From: Vibrio rhizosphaerae
GTDB lineage: Bacteria > Pseudomonadota > Gammaproteobacteria > Enterobacterales > Vibrionaceae
NCBI RefSeq assembly: GCF_024347095.1
Contig: NZ_AP024904.1
Coordinates: forward strand, 372,001-436,000
DNA: 64,000 nt
Reading direction: 5' to 3'
The first letter of the stretch is position 1; every line of letters starts with the position of its first letter. Position numbers and translations under genes: made by a program. Shown piece after piece: positions 36,779 through 46,044 of the stretch. Below the pieces are notes generated by a model that was given only the letters and a program-made list of their open reading frames with translations, was not told the origin of the DNA and searched no databases.

Positions 36779-37897
36779 ATGGCGTGGCCCAGCGTTATTA
36801 TTAATATTAAAAACATGATGAAAGGCCCCATTGCCGGGGTGGAATATCATTTTCTGTTTGTCGGATACGGGACTGTCTCCGGTACAGAACGTGAGTTAAC
36901 GGTTGTTGATGCTTCAACCGATCTGGACGCCGCATTAGCTTCAGCCGGAGAATCCCTGCGGACGACTGTGATGGCTGCGAAGCTCAATGGTGGCAGTGAA
37001 TGGACTGCCGGAGTGATGGTGCTTGATCAAGCCGATAACTGGAAAGATGCAGTACGTAAAGCCAACGAAACCGCAAGTTTTGAAGCATTTGTACTGGATT
37101 TCCCTGCGACGGATAAAACGTTGCTTGAAGATGCGATTGCAATGCGCACTGAGCTGAAAAATGCATTGGGTCGTGAAACTTTCGCAGTGTGTTGTCTGCC
37201 TGAGATCAATCATACCGACGCAACCAACGGCGAAACGTGGGAAGCGTGGTTAGCGAAGTCAGTTGCGATTGTTGACGGCGTTGCCAGCCAATACATCACT
37301 GTGGTGCCGTCGGTTCATGCCGATGGGTCAACACTGGGTAAATATTGTGGCCGTCTGGCGAATCAGGTGGATGCATCGATCGCAGATTCTCCGGCACGGA
37401 TTAAAACCGGTAGTGTTGTCGGGTCAACGGATTTTCTGACCGATAAAGATGGCAAAGCTTTGGCATTGTCTGTATTGAAAACACTGGAATCGAATCGCAT
37501 TTCCTGCCCGATGTGGTATCCGGACTATGACGGTCAATACTGGACAACCGGTCGTACTCTTGATGTGGTCGGTGGTGATTTCCAAGACATTCGCCATATC
37601 CGTGTTGCGATGAAAGCTGCCCGTAAAGTCCGTATCCGTGCCATTGCCCGCATTGCGGATCGCACATTCAACTCGACACCGCAGAGTGAAGCACAGGCAA
37701 AACTGTTTATGACGCAGGATCTGCGTGAAATGGCACTGACCGGCAATCCGGGTGAAATCTATCCGCCACAAGATGATGACATTCAAATCAAGTGGGTCAA
37801 CAGCACTGAAGTTGAAGTTTATATGGCTGTTCAGCCGTATGAATGCCCGGTCAAAATTACTGTTGCAATCTATATCAGCCAAGGAGATAAAGCATGA
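36779..37897 (+). CDS. Contractile tail sheath (DUF2586 type)
   Basis: This 372-residue protein resembles the sheath of K139/kappa-like Vibrio phages (DUF2586). It has an N-terminal MAWPSVIINIKNMMKGPIAG, a central variable domain, and a C-terminal domain (MTQDLREMALTGNPGEIYPP) that interlocks the sheath. The sheath contracts to drive the tube through the target envelope. A TAGGAG site lies 5-10 nt upstream. It overlaps the tube gene by 4 bp. Confidence 0.85.
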   Translation: MAWPSVIINIKNMMKGPIAGVEYHFLFVGYGTVSGTERELTVVDASTDLDAALASAGESLRTTVMAAKLNGGSEWTAGVMVLDQADNWKDAVRKANETASFEAFVLDFPATDKTLLEDAIAMRTELKNALGRETFAVCCLPEINHTDATNGETWEAWLAKSVAIVDGVASQYITVVPSVHADGSTLGKYCGRLANQVDASIADSPARIKTGSVVGSTDFLTDKDGKALALSVLKTLESNRISCPMWYPDYDGQYWTTGRTLDVVGGDFQDIRHIRVAMKAARKVRIRAIARIADRTFNSTPQSEAQAKLFMTQDLREMALTGNPGEIYPPQDDDIQIKWVNSTEVEVYMAVQPYECPVKITVAIYISQGDKA

Positions 37898-38349
37898 GTG
37901 CCCGTTTTTCCGGTCGTAGCTTTGATACGACACTATTTGGAGTGTATGTCCATGTTAAAAGTGCGACAGCAACAATCAATGATGAGTCGGCCGTTGCCTT
38001 TACTCGTGGTGTAACAGACGGTTATACCGACGGTAAAGTCAGCTGTGATGTTGAACTCGAAATGGATCTGAAACAGTTCCAGAAAATTCATGGCGCAGCA
38101 AAAAAAGCCGGCAGCTACCGCGATATGGAACTGCAGGAGCTTCAGTTCTATGCCCATAACAGTGAAGGCGAAGATAAAATCGAACTGTACGGTGTGAAGT
38201 TCGTCCTTTCCGATCTACTTAATATCGATTCAGAAAGTGCCGATAAATCGACTCGTAAACTGAAAGGTTTTGTCACCAGCCCGAACTTTGTCAGGATCAA
38301 TGGTGTGCCTTATCTGTCTCAGGCCGATACAAATAATCTCATTGGCTAA
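37894..38349 (+). CDS. Tail tube protein (DUF2597 type)
   Basis: This 151-residue protein follows the sheath gene, as tube genes do. It matches the DUF2597 pattern (SARFSGRSFDTTLFGVYVHV at the start, FTRGVTDGYTDGKVSCDVEL near 45). It polymerises into hexameric rings inside the sheath. The start overlaps the sheath stop (ATGA). Confidence 0.85.
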   Translation: MSARFSGRSFDTTLFGVYVHVKSATATINDESAVAFTRGVTDGYTDGKVSCDVELEMDLKQFQKIHGAAKKAGSYRDMELQELQFYAHNSEGEDKIELYGVKFVLSDLLNIDSESADKSTRKLKGFVTSPNFVRINGVPYLSQADTNNLIG

Positions 38350-38548
38350 TTAGGCCCCGATTCCAATCACGGGGAACAGCCTGACATGATCAGGTTCGTA
38401 TTCGACCAAGGCTGAGAAAATCATCGAGAAACCACTATGTATCAGGGTCAGCCCTGAGGGATTTCTGCGGCCTGAATTGTCGGTTGTGCCCCACTTATAC
38501 ATCAATTTTATATGTGCCTTGTGGCCTTGAACAAAGAGAGAAAGAGAG
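38350..38548 (+). other. Structured spacer between tube and chaperone genes
   Basis: This 199 bp non-coding gap is unusual in an otherwise tight operon. It holds CCCCG/CGGGG (38355-38374 region) and TCAGGG/CCCTGA (38443-38458 region). These hairpins may attenuate transcription so that sheath and tube exceed downstream proteins. Confidence 0.5.
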
Positions 38549-38830
38549 ATGACTAAAGCTGCTTTTACCATTAAACCGGTTGTTGTCACGATTGGTGAAA
38601 CTGATTTTACGTTTAAACCGACAGTGAATGATGCCAACAACTATACCAACCATGTGTCGATGGACAGCAAAGTTGAACCGGCACGGACTTATCTTGAGCG
38701 TACCGTTGATGATGCACAGAAAAGTGAACTGGTTGAACTGATGAATACGGTTCCCGGCCTGGTGATGGAAGTCTTCAGTTTGGTGCATGAATCTTCCAAA
38801 GGCGGGATTTCAATTACCCTAAAAAACTAA
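38549..38830 (+). CDS. Tail assembly chaperone, short form
   Basis: This 93-residue protein matches the tail assembly chaperone family seen in K139-like phages. It lies between tube and tape-measure genes, the expected place. It coats the tape-measure protein before tube polymerisation. The zero-frame stop is at 38828-38830, immediately after an A-AAA-AAC slippery site, so this is the short product of a frameshifting pair (equivalent to P2 gpE or lambda gpG). Confidence 0.85.
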   Translation: MTKAAFTIKPVVVTIGETDFTFKPTVNDANNYTNHVSMDSKVEPARTYLERTVDDAQKSELVELMNTVPGLVMEVFSLVHESSKGGISITLKN

Positions 38831-39018
38831 CGGAGCGGGTGAAGCGCATTGAAACCAATGGGTTGGAACAAGCGCTCACCCTGCGGCGATATTACTTTCC
38901 CGACGGAGAGGATGAACCGCAAGAGTTAGCAAGGGCGCTCTGGCTCGATCAACATGAGAAAGAGCGCATGGAAGTCGCGGTTATGAGTGCAGTTGCGAGG
39001 TTATTTAATCACCGATGA
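38549..39018 (+). CDS. Tail assembly chaperone, -1 frameshift long form
   Basis: The long form reads 38549-38827 in frame 0, slips back one base at the heptamer A-AAA-AAC (38821-38827), and continues 38827-39018 for 63 more residues (L-T-E-R-V-K-R-I-E then through to A-R-L-F-N-H-R). This gives about 156 residues. The extension is open without a stop and ends in TGA at 39016-39018, overlapping the tape-measure ATG at 39015. This matches P2 E/E' and lambda G/GT logic, where the extension recruits tube subunits. The frame arithmetic is exact and a stimulatory stem lies 9 nt downstream. Confidence 0.85.
38821..38881 (+). promoter_or_regulatory. -1 ribosomal frameshift signal
   Basis: The slippery heptamer AAAAAAC (38821-38827) is followed after 9 nt by a stem: GGGTGA-A-GCGC (38837-38847, one bulged A) pairs with GCGCTCACCC (38872-38881). 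The loop holds a smaller CCAA/TTGG hairpin. Heptamer, spacing and stem all fit a programmed frameshift. Confidence 0.82.
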
Positions 39019-41063
39019 ACGATTCAGTCTTAATAGAAATCAATATGATTGATAAGTTGACTCAGCCTTTGACCGGTGTTGTTGACCAAATCAATCAGAT
39101 TGTCCAAACCGCCAGTAGCGATTTTGACAAGGTAAAATCCAGTGCCTCAGATGTCATCCAGACGTTTACTGAAATGGGAACATCACTTGAACCTGTATTG
39201 ACGATGGATTGGGATGTCGGAGGTATCGACTCTCTGGAAGATGTCGGTCGCATTCTTGAGCATGTTTCTGCAGCATCGAGCGAGATACTCTCGCTCGGTC
39301 TCGGGAGTCAACTGGTCCAAGTATTTAAAGATGCTGAAGGAGGGATCAATAAATTTGCTGACAATCTCGATCAGGGGATAGATAAGGTTATCGAAACATT
39401 TGATCTGGCGAAAGCCAAGGTCAAAGATTTTTCCGGTGCTGCCAAAGCGCAATTTTCGGCGGTGTCACAACGAACACAGAATTTCATTCAGGCTGGTAAG
39501 GGACTGACTACCTCGTTTTCGAGTGCTGGGGTCAAGGGATTTGCCAGTGTTGCCAAGGCGCAATTTGCAGCCCTGTCTCAACGAACCCAATCTTTTCTCA
39601 GTCATGTGAAAAATATTGGCACAGCCTTTTCTGCCGGTGGGCTGAAAAATGGTGTCAAGAATCTTGCGGCGTCAGTGAATCAGCAATTGTCCGGCATTTC
39701 ACGAAGAGCCGCTGGATTGTCTGACATGGGCGGGCGAGTACAACAGTTTCTGGGACCTATTTCTTCCTCGCTTGATAATGTTAAAAATAGTCTCTCTCAG
39801 GGGATGGGAGAAGGCATTGCTAAAGTCACCGCGTTAGGTGAAAAGTTTCCTTTTCTTGCTGGCGGCACAGAGTTTGTTGTTGCCGGTATGACATCGCTTG
39901 ATGGGGTCATGAAATCGGCTTCCGGTACTTTAGGTGGTGTACAAAGTGCATTAACTTTTGTTTCCGATTCTGTTGGTACATTTCAAAGTGTTATGGGATC
40001 GGCCTCCGAGGTGATCACCTCGTTTCAAAGTGTCATGGGAGCTATGTCAAATGTGATGACCACGTTTGGCCGTTTGATTCCCAGCGTATCGAGTGTAATG
40101 GCGGTCATGGCCAGTCCGATTACATGGGTTGTTTTAGGAATCGCGGCACTGATTGCGACGGTCTACCTGATTATTAAATATTGGGACGATCTGGTTGCCG
40201 CTTTCTCAAAAGTCTGGATTTTCCAACAAATTGGGCAATTGTTTGGTTGGCTTGGAAAGCAATGGGAGAAGTTTACATCATATCTTTCTGACACCGGTGT
40301 CATGAGTATATTGATGAACATATACAGTGGATTTGTCACTGCTTTTTCTGGGATTGGTTCGGTGATTAGCGGCATTGCCAGCGTGATAGGTAGTACATTC
40401 AGCCTGATATTTTCACCCATTCGGGTTGCGTTCAAGCTGGTTCAGTCATTCTTGACGTTACTCGTTGATGGTCCTGCTGCTGCGATGGGCGTGTTAATGG
40501 AAATTCCAAATATCTTCACTGGCATTGCGGATTCTTTTTCAGCAGCGTTTCATTCCATTACAGAAGGGATTCAAACTTATATTGATGGCGTGTTGAATGT
40601 ATTTAAATCGATCGGATCTGGTATCTCTTGGATAGCCAGTAAGCTCGGTATTTCAATTGGTAATGATGACGCTGAAAAAACTGAACAACATGTATCAACG
40701 GAGGCTCGAGCATCTGAGAATATTCAGAAACAGGTTCAGTCGGTGAGTCGGGGCTCGGAATCAAGCCGCTCATCCGAGAAGCGTGTCATAGCGGAAACGC
40801 GAACGACAGAGAACATTCAGAAACAGGTTCAACCTGTTACCCAAACATCGGCGTCCGTCAACGAACCTTCAGCCGGGAGTGATTCGGTCATGGCTTACAA
40901 ACGTCAACAGAACACTTTGCCTTCCGGCATGGTGCAAAACATGACCAGTACGCAAAGCCAACAGGTGAGTGAAGTGAAACGCTTCGGTGACATTTACATC
41001 ACTGCACCGAATGGTTTAACGCCGGATCAACTAGCAGAATGGGATGAAATCAATGTCGGATAA
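39015..41063 (+). CDS. Tail tape-measure protein
   Basis: This 682-residue protein sets tube length. It is largely helical and has repeated segments (GAAKAQFSAVSQRTQNFIQ near 140 and VAKAQFAALSQRTQSFLSH near 178). It also has hydrophobic stretches near residues 360-390 (ITWVVLGIAALIATVYLIIK) and 440-480. The length is short compared with K139-like phage tape measures, which would give a short tail. The C-terminal part is Ser/Gln-rich. The start overlaps the frameshifted chaperone stop. Confidence 0.88.
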   Translation: MNDSVLIEINMIDKLTQPLTGVVDQINQIVQTASSDFDKVKSSASDVIQTFTEMGTSLEPVLTMDWDVGGIDSLEDVGRILEHVSAASSEILSLGLGSQLVQVFKDAEGGINKFADNLDQGIDKVIETFDLAKAKVKDFSGAAKAQFSAVSQRTQNFIQAGKGLTTSFSSAGVKGFASVAKAQFAALSQRTQSFLSHVKNIGTAFSAGGLKNGVKNLAASVNQQLSGISRRAAGLSDMGGRVQQFLGPISSSLDNVKNSLSQGMGEGIAKVTALGEKFPFLAGGTEFVVAGMTSLDGVMKSASGTLGGVQSALTFVSDSVGTFQSVMGSASEVITSFQSVMGAMSNVMTTFGRLIPSVSSVMAVMASPITWVVLGIAALIATVYLIIKYWDDLVAAFSKVWIFQQIGQLFGWLGKQWEKFTSYLSDTGVMSILMNIYSGFVTAFSGIGSVISGIASVIGSTFSLIFSPIRVAFKLVQSFLTLLVDGPAAAMGVLMEIPNIFTGIADSFSAAFHSITEGIQTYIDGVLNVFKSIGSGISWIASKLGISIGNDDAEKTEQHVSTEARASENIQKQVQSVSRGSESSRSSEKRVIAETRTTENIQKQVQPVTQTSASVNEPSAGSDSVMAYKRQQNTLPSGMVQNMTSTQSQQVSEVKRFGDIYITAPNGLTPDQLAEWDEINVG

Positions 41064-41385
41064 ACAGTATATCGATATCAAAGTCGTCGATGGTGGTTGG
41101 GATATGGATGCCGGGCAGCAGCCAACCCTTTGTAGCGATGCTTACAGCATCGCGCAGGATGTCAAGCATGCCATCATGGAATCCGGTTTAGCCAGAGAGC
41201 TTCAGGCTGAACGAAATCCAGTATTGCGCGCCAATGTGCTGCTGCAAATTGAACAAATTGCGGAAAACGATCCCCGGATTATTCCGGGGACAGCCACCGT
41301 AACCGGAGATGTCTCCGGTACCGTCGGGCTCTCTGCTCAGGCATATGACAGCGAGGGCGTTATCAATACAGAGGTGAACATATGA
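41053..41385 (+). CDS. Baseplate protein, W/gp25-like (DUF2590 type)
   Basis: This 110-residue protein starts at 41053 inside the end of the tape-measure gene. An in-frame ATG at 41044 is also possible. It resembles DUF2590 proteins of K139-like phages. Its position before gpJ and the pattern DAYSIAQDVKHAIMESGLA fit a P2 gpW/T4 gp25-type wedge protein. That functional link is inferred from gene order. Confidence 0.7.
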   Translation: MSDKQYIDIKVVDGGWDMDAGQQPTLCSDAYSIAQDVKHAIMESGLARELQAERNPVLRANVLLQIEQIAENDPRIIPGTATVTGDVSGTVGLSAQAYDSEGVINTEVNI

Positions 41386-42587
41386 GTAACAGACCCCAAG
41401 CCGATTTTTTAACTATTCTGGCGGAATCCGGCGTTCCGCTGAGCGAACAGGCATTAGAAGAGCAACTGAAAAAGGAAGTGTCTGCGGCTGGCAGTCTATT
41501 GTCGAATGATTCTGAAATGTCACCGTTTTGGCGCTGGGTCCGGGCGGCGGTGGTCAAACCCGCGTTATGGATGACCCGCACGCTTTTGGTCACACATGTG
41601 ATGCCGAATATGTTCGTGGCAACTGCGGAGCGTTGGGCCTTAGAGCTGAAGGCGTGGGAACTGAATGTTGAACCGAAACAAGCGGTAAAAACGCAGGGTT
41701 ATCTGACGATGACCAAAGAGAATATCAATGATGAAGTGCTGGTCGAACGTGGCGTGTTTGTGCAGACTCTGGCCATTGAGGGCGTCGTGTACCGAGTCAA
41801 GGTCACTGAAGATACGGTGATCCCTGGCGGGCTGGCCAGCGGACAAGTTCCCGTTGAGGCTGAACAGGCGGGTGTAGCTTATAACCTGCCTGCAGGCTAC
41901 CTCAATATTCTGCCGACCGAGGTTCCGGGGATTGTTTCTGTGGTCAATGATGCCGGGTGGATTACCCGACTAGGTGCCAATGAAGAGTCTGACGAAGAGC
42001 TCGCATTAAGGCTGCAAAACGCCTTTACCGGCTCCGGCGAGTGGCATATTAACGATGTTTACCGGTCAATTATTGCCAGTGTTGCGGGTATTCGCAGTGA
42101 CAACATTTTCTTCCGCAATACTGGCGATATCTCACCGGGGACCGCAGAAGCCCTGATTCTGGTGGAAGTGGGAGAAACACCGCAGTCGATTATTGAAACA
42201 CTGAATGACTACATCATGAATCAGGGTCATCACGGTCATGGCGATGTGCTGACCTGTAAGCCGATTCCTGAGACGCGTCATGATGTGATTGCCGATGTGG
42301 TGCTGGCAAAAAATCTGACAGTTGCGCAGATGGCAGAAACGCTTCAGGAAGTCAGAGATCGGATTCGGGCCGCATTTCGTGAAACCAAAGCGTATGACGA
42401 AATGACCCGTGCAGCTCCCCAGAGCCGGTTCAGTATCTCCCGTATGGCGACGGAGATTCACAACAACATGGCTAACGTGAAATCTGTGCGCATCACGCTT
42501 GATGGTGAGATTCAGGAAGATATCGTCAGTGGCTATACGCAGCCACGTTTAAAATCTTTAACGGTTGGGGAATTAGCAGATGAGTGA
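41382..42587 (+). CDS. Baseplate wedge protein J-like
   Basis: This 401-residue protein matches the baseplate J/gp47 family. Visible segments are GVAYNLPAGYLNIL, NDAGWITRLGANEESDEELALRLQ and a C-terminal ribosomal-S-like beta part (KSVRITLDGEI). It forms the wedge ring of the baseplate. It overlaps the gene before by 4 bp and the gene after by 8 bp. Confidence 0.9.
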   Translation: MSNRPQADFLTILAESGVPLSEQALEEQLKKEVSAAGSLLSNDSEMSPFWRWVRAAVVKPALWMTRTLLVTHVMPNMFVATAERWALELKAWELNVEPKQAVKTQGYLTMTKENINDEVLVERGVFVQTLAIEGVVYRVKVTEDTVIPGGLASGQVPVEAEQAGVAYNLPAGYLNILPTEVPGIVSVVNDAGWITRLGANEESDEELALRLQNAFTGSGEWHINDVYRSIIASVAGIRSDNIFFRNTGDISPGTAEALILVEVGETPQSIIETLNDYIMNQGHHGHGDVLTCKPIPETRHDVIADVVLAKNLTVAQMAETLQEVRDRIRAAFRETKAYDEMTRAAPQSRFSISRMATEIHNNMANVKSVRITLDGEIQEDIVSGYTQPRLKSLTVGELADE

Positions 42588-43149
42588 TCAAAATGCACCT
42601 CAAATGGAAGAGATCGTGATTCCGTGGTGGGAAGACGGTGAAACAACGTCAGAGACGGTGAAAGAACCTTATTTTCTGACCCGGGGCGTAACCGCTTTCC
42701 TGAATAAAATTCGTTCAGGTTTGCTGTTTCCGTTACAGCAGATTGATGCGCTGACCTGCCATGAATCCTTGCTGAACTTACTGGCTTGGGATCGTGATAT
42801 TCAGCGCTTTGCCGGAGAACCGTTGAGTCTGTTTCGAACACGGGTGAAGTATGCGGCGATTAATGCCAAAGATGCCGGCAGTGTGGCGGGGTTCAAACGC
42901 ATTTTTGCCCGGTTGGGTATCGGCATTGTTGATTTTAAAGAACGACAAGATCCTGTCGAGTGGGATGTCTGTCTCATCCAGTTAACCGACAGTGATATCT
43001 CGATGAATACCCGGTTACTCCAGACATTGATTCGTCAGTACGGTCGCACCTGTCGTCGTTACCGTTTCCAAATTGTCTATCCGTCCTCGGTGACACTGGC
43101 TGCCAACGGATTTCATCAAACTTTTGCACTATATAGTGCTTCACTATAA
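42580..43149 (+). CDS. Tail protein I-like baseplate component
   Basis: This 189-residue protein matches P2 gpI-type proteins: FPLQQIDALTCHESLLNLLAW followed by FRTRVKYAAINAKDAGSVAGF. It links the wedge to tail fibres. It sits directly before the first fibre gene, as in P2. Confidence 0.85.
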   Translation: MSDQNAPQMEEIVIPWWEDGETTSETVKEPYFLTRGVTAFLNKIRSGLLFPLQQIDALTCHESLLNLLAWDRDIQRFAGEPLSLFRTRVKYAAINAKDAGSVAGFKRIFARLGIGIVDFKERQDPVEWDVCLIQLTDSDISMNTRLLQTLIRQYGRTCRRYRFQIVYPSSVTLAANGFHQTFALYSASL

Positions 43150-43160
43150 GGGAGGAGATC

Positions 43161-44954
43161 ATGAGTCAAGTTGCAATTCCTTTCGCGTTTGAAAGTTATC
43201 TGCAAGATCGACTGCTCAACGGTCTGGCACCGGATATGAATGAGGTGATCTTTGCCTATCTGCCAGACTTGGATCCGGAGCAGGTGATTGATCGCAATTT
43301 AGGGCTACCCGCACCAACTTACTGGGTGTACCGGCAGGATGTGACCCAGAAGGCGAAACTGAACGATGATTCAGTCGCCTACTCAGTCGTCATTCCCAGT
43401 GAGGTTGAGACATTTACTTTTAATGCGATTTATCTGCATGACAAACAGACTGCGGATTCTTGTGGCCTGGTGGTGCACAAAACTGCGGAAACCAAAGAGC
43501 CGGGGATGTCGAGTGTCCGCACTTGCGTGCAGCAATATACCGGTGCCGCAAGGGCAGCCAAGATTAACGTGACCCCTGAGAGCTGGCAGATCGATTATCA
43601 CGCCCGTTTGTATGGTATGGATGACGACTTACGTTTGGCATGTTTTGACCTGTTCGGAGCGGCATCGTTTTTTGCCGATGGTTTCTTAGTGACGCAATCG
43701 GGCAGTGATTATCTCTGCCAGCAGGGAATCGGTTATGTTGCAGGTCTGCGTTGTGTCAATCAACAACAGGTTCAACTCCCTGATGCTCAGGCTGGATCTA
43801 AAATTTACTTGGATGTCAGCTGGCAGGGACAAGTTGTCAGCCGCTGGGCAACACGTTGGACGCTCGTTGTGAGTGCAACCTCAATCACCGATTATACGGA
43901 AGATGGTATTCAGCATTATGTCGCGCCAATTGCTCAGATTGAAGCGGATGGCCGAGTCACGGATCTGCGGCATTTAGGGCTGGATGAAAACAAGTTGCCG
44001 GATGCGACAATAACCACCAAAGGTGCTGTCATTCGGGCAACTGATATTGATGTTCTGAACGGTCGAGGATCCGATATCCTTTCAGCTGAACAATTGAAAG
44101 CGGCAATGTCTCAATTTGGTTTGTTTGGTTCAGCCTATAATTTAGGGGATGTTGTTGAGCATTCGGCTTTTGACTCAGCACCACATGGACTGATTGCATT
44201 TACATCACGATTACCACTGAATAATGACATCAATGTTGCATGGCAAGGGGTTAAATCAACCTATGGCCCAGCGTATACAATTATTGCTGCTTCAAATAAT
44301 GCGGGAGATCCAAAACTGGTTTTCTATCATTCGACACGGAATCAATGGTCTGAATTGCAGCAGGTTGATAGTTCGGCCTCTTTATGTCCCATTGGAGTAC
44401 CCCAACCATGGCCGACAGATACCGCGCCTGCCGGATGGGCGATCATGAAAGGACAGGCGTTTGATACAAAAGCCTATCCCGTACTGGCTGCGTTATATAC
44501 AGACGGGGTTTTACCGGATATGCGCGGGTTGGCGATTGTCGGTAAGAAAGATGAGGAATCTGTGCTTTCTTATGAAGCGGATCAGGTGAAAAACCATGGA
44601 CACCCTGACTCATCCGTTACCAGTACCGATTTAGGAGGTAGAAATACTAATGGTGGGGGCGATCATGAGCATTACTTGTTTAGAAGTGGTAACTCTGCAC
44701 CTCAGACAGGTGCATCGAACTTGTCATCAGGTAATTATGCTGCTTCGGGGACAGGACCAAGTAAAATCTATGAAGGGTATAATATTATGGCGACGGGCAA
44801 TGTATCTAACGTTGGCAGATCGAGTCGCTCCCCACAACATATACACTCTATGTCTATTGGTTCACACGCACATAGTGTTGCAATTACCGCATTCGGTGCA
44901 ACTCAGAACACTATCAAAAATAGGAAATTCAATTGGATCGTGAGGTTGGCATAA
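43161..44954 (+). CDS. Tail fibre 1, collar-domain tip
   Basis: This 597-residue fibre has an N-terminal baseplate-attachment domain (MSQVAIPFAFESYLQDRLLN onward, phage tail-collar fibre type) shared with the two later fibres to about residue 325. Its middle section (AWQGVKSTYGPAYTIIAASN) resembles fibre 3. The C-terminus has a tail-collar module (PQPWPTDTAPAGWAIMKGQ) and a His-rich tip (GHPDSSVTSTDLGG, HEHYLF, QHIHSMSIGSHAHS), a pattern used for metal-stabilised receptor tips. GGGAGGAG precedes the start. Overlaps its chaperone gene by 1 nt. Confidence 0.88.
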   Translation: MSQVAIPFAFESYLQDRLLNGLAPDMNEVIFAYLPDLDPEQVIDRNLGLPAPTYWVYRQDVTQKAKLNDDSVAYSVVIPSEVETFTFNAIYLHDKQTADSCGLVVHKTAETKEPGMSSVRTCVQQYTGAARAAKINVTPESWQIDYHARLYGMDDDLRLACFDLFGAASFFADGFLVTQSGSDYLCQQGIGYVAGLRCVNQQQVQLPDAQAGSKIYLDVSWQGQVVSRWATRWTLVVSATSITDYTEDGIQHYVAPIAQIEADGRVTDLRHLGLDENKLPDATITTKGAVIRATDIDVLNGRGSDILSAEQLKAAMSQFGLFGSAYNLGDVVEHSAFDSAPHGLIAFTSRLPLNNDINVAWQGVKSTYGPAYTIIAASNNAGDPKLVFYHSTRNQWSELQQVDSSASLCPIGVPQPWPTDTAPAGWAIMKGQAFDTKAYPVLAALYTDGVLPDMRGLAIVGKKDEESVLSYEADQVKNHGHPDSSVTSTDLGGRNTNGGGDHEHYLFRSGNSAPQTGASNLSSGNYAASGTGPSKIYEGYNIMATGNVSNVGRSSRSPQHIHSMSIGSHAHSVAITAFGATQNTIKNRKFNWIVRLA

Positions 44955-45934
44955 TGTACTCAATTGTCAATAAAACATGTTGTTTAGAGGTTTCAAGAAT
45001 CTCTGGTGATGGTTACTGGCTGGGTAACGGTCAAGAGCAGGTTATGCAAGGTACGGCTTTAGGAATGGACTGTACCACTGTAATTTTTATACCGAGCCGT
45101 GAAGGGATGACGGGAAAATATAATCGTGAAACCGAACAATGGTCTGAAATTGTAGATAACACGCAAAAGCCATTTTGGAATCAGAATGGTTTGGAGCAGC
45201 GAGTTGACACACCTGAAAGTAATTTTCCCGAGTGGGCTATTTTTGAAAAACCACCTACATATAACCGCCAAAAAGAAACTATAAATTTTGAAGATGGTCA
45301 ATGGGTGGTTTATGAAAATCGACTTGGCGAATCTTACTATGATGAGTGGGGGAATGAATTAAGCGTTACTGAATATGATTTTAAACTGCCAGATCGTCAT
45401 ACATTTTTAAAACCATTCAAGCCAGCTGAAGGTTATGCAATTCGATTAGTGGATGGACAGTGGCAAGAACTCGCTGATCATCTCGGTAAAACGGCCTATG
45501 CAAAAGATGCTAGTCAGCCGGATATAACAATCAGTCAACTCGGCGAAATTCCTGATGGTTACACGCTGAAAGAGCGTGGCAAATTTACGCGATGGGATGA
45601 GACGCTGGGCGATTGGGTTTACTCTCAAGAGCTCGAACAACCCGTAAAAACAGATGAAGAGAAAAACTGGCGCGATGAACAGCTGCGCAATGTACTCGAT
45701 CGCATCGATCAATATGAAAAAGACCAGAACTATGAACCACATTACCGGACTTCTCCGCTGAGTGAGACCGAGTATTTAGGTTTACTCGGATATCGAAAAC
45801 TGCTGTGTGATTACCCGGATAGTGACGGTTTTCCGTTTGGTGAGCGTCCTGTTCTGTCATATCCCGAGCCGGTTGCAGAACCACCGAAACCAACCATGAT
45901 GCAGCGTGTGCTGAACAAAGTGAAGCCTCGCTGA
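44954..45934 (+). CDS. Tail fibre assembly protein 1
   Basis: This 326-residue protein starts at 44954 (TAATG overlap with fibre 1). The C-terminal 100 residues match fibre-assembly chaperones (WRDEQLRNVLDRIDQYEKD, then LSETEYLGLLGYRKLLCDYP). The N-terminal 200 residues contain repeated Trp/Tyr-containing units and are longer than usual. These chaperones help trimerise a particular fibre tip. It ends with a basic PKPTMMQRVLNKVKPR tail. Confidence 0.8.
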   Translation: MYSIVNKTCCLEVSRISGDGYWLGNGQEQVMQGTALGMDCTTVIFIPSREGMTGKYNRETEQWSEIVDNTQKPFWNQNGLEQRVDTPESNFPEWAIFEKPPTYNRQKETINFEDGQWVVYENRLGESYYDEWGNELSVTEYDFKLPDRHTFLKPFKPAEGYAIRLVDGQWQELADHLGKTAYAKDASQPDITISQLGEIPDGYTLKERGKFTRWDETLGDWVYSQELEQPVKTDEEKNWRDEQLRNVLDRIDQYEKDQNYEPHYRTSPLSETEYLGLLGYRKLLCDYPDSDGFPFGERPVLSYPEPVAEPPKPTMMQRVLNKVKPR

Positions 45935-46044
45935 GGGCGCAATCGACATCACAGGTCATTCAAAAGACGGTGACGGCAAGGCCGACCATAGATAGCTGTA
46001 ATGCTGTCGGCCTCTGCACATCGTGATTACAGAAAGGTTTTATT
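45935..46044 (+). other. Spacer with hairpin between fibre cassettes 1 and 2
   Basis: AGGCCGAC (from 45979) pairs with GTCGGCCT (from about 46006) as an 8-bp stem. It may mark the edge of a mobile cassette or lower read-through. An AGAAAGG site serves fibre 2. Confidence 0.5.
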
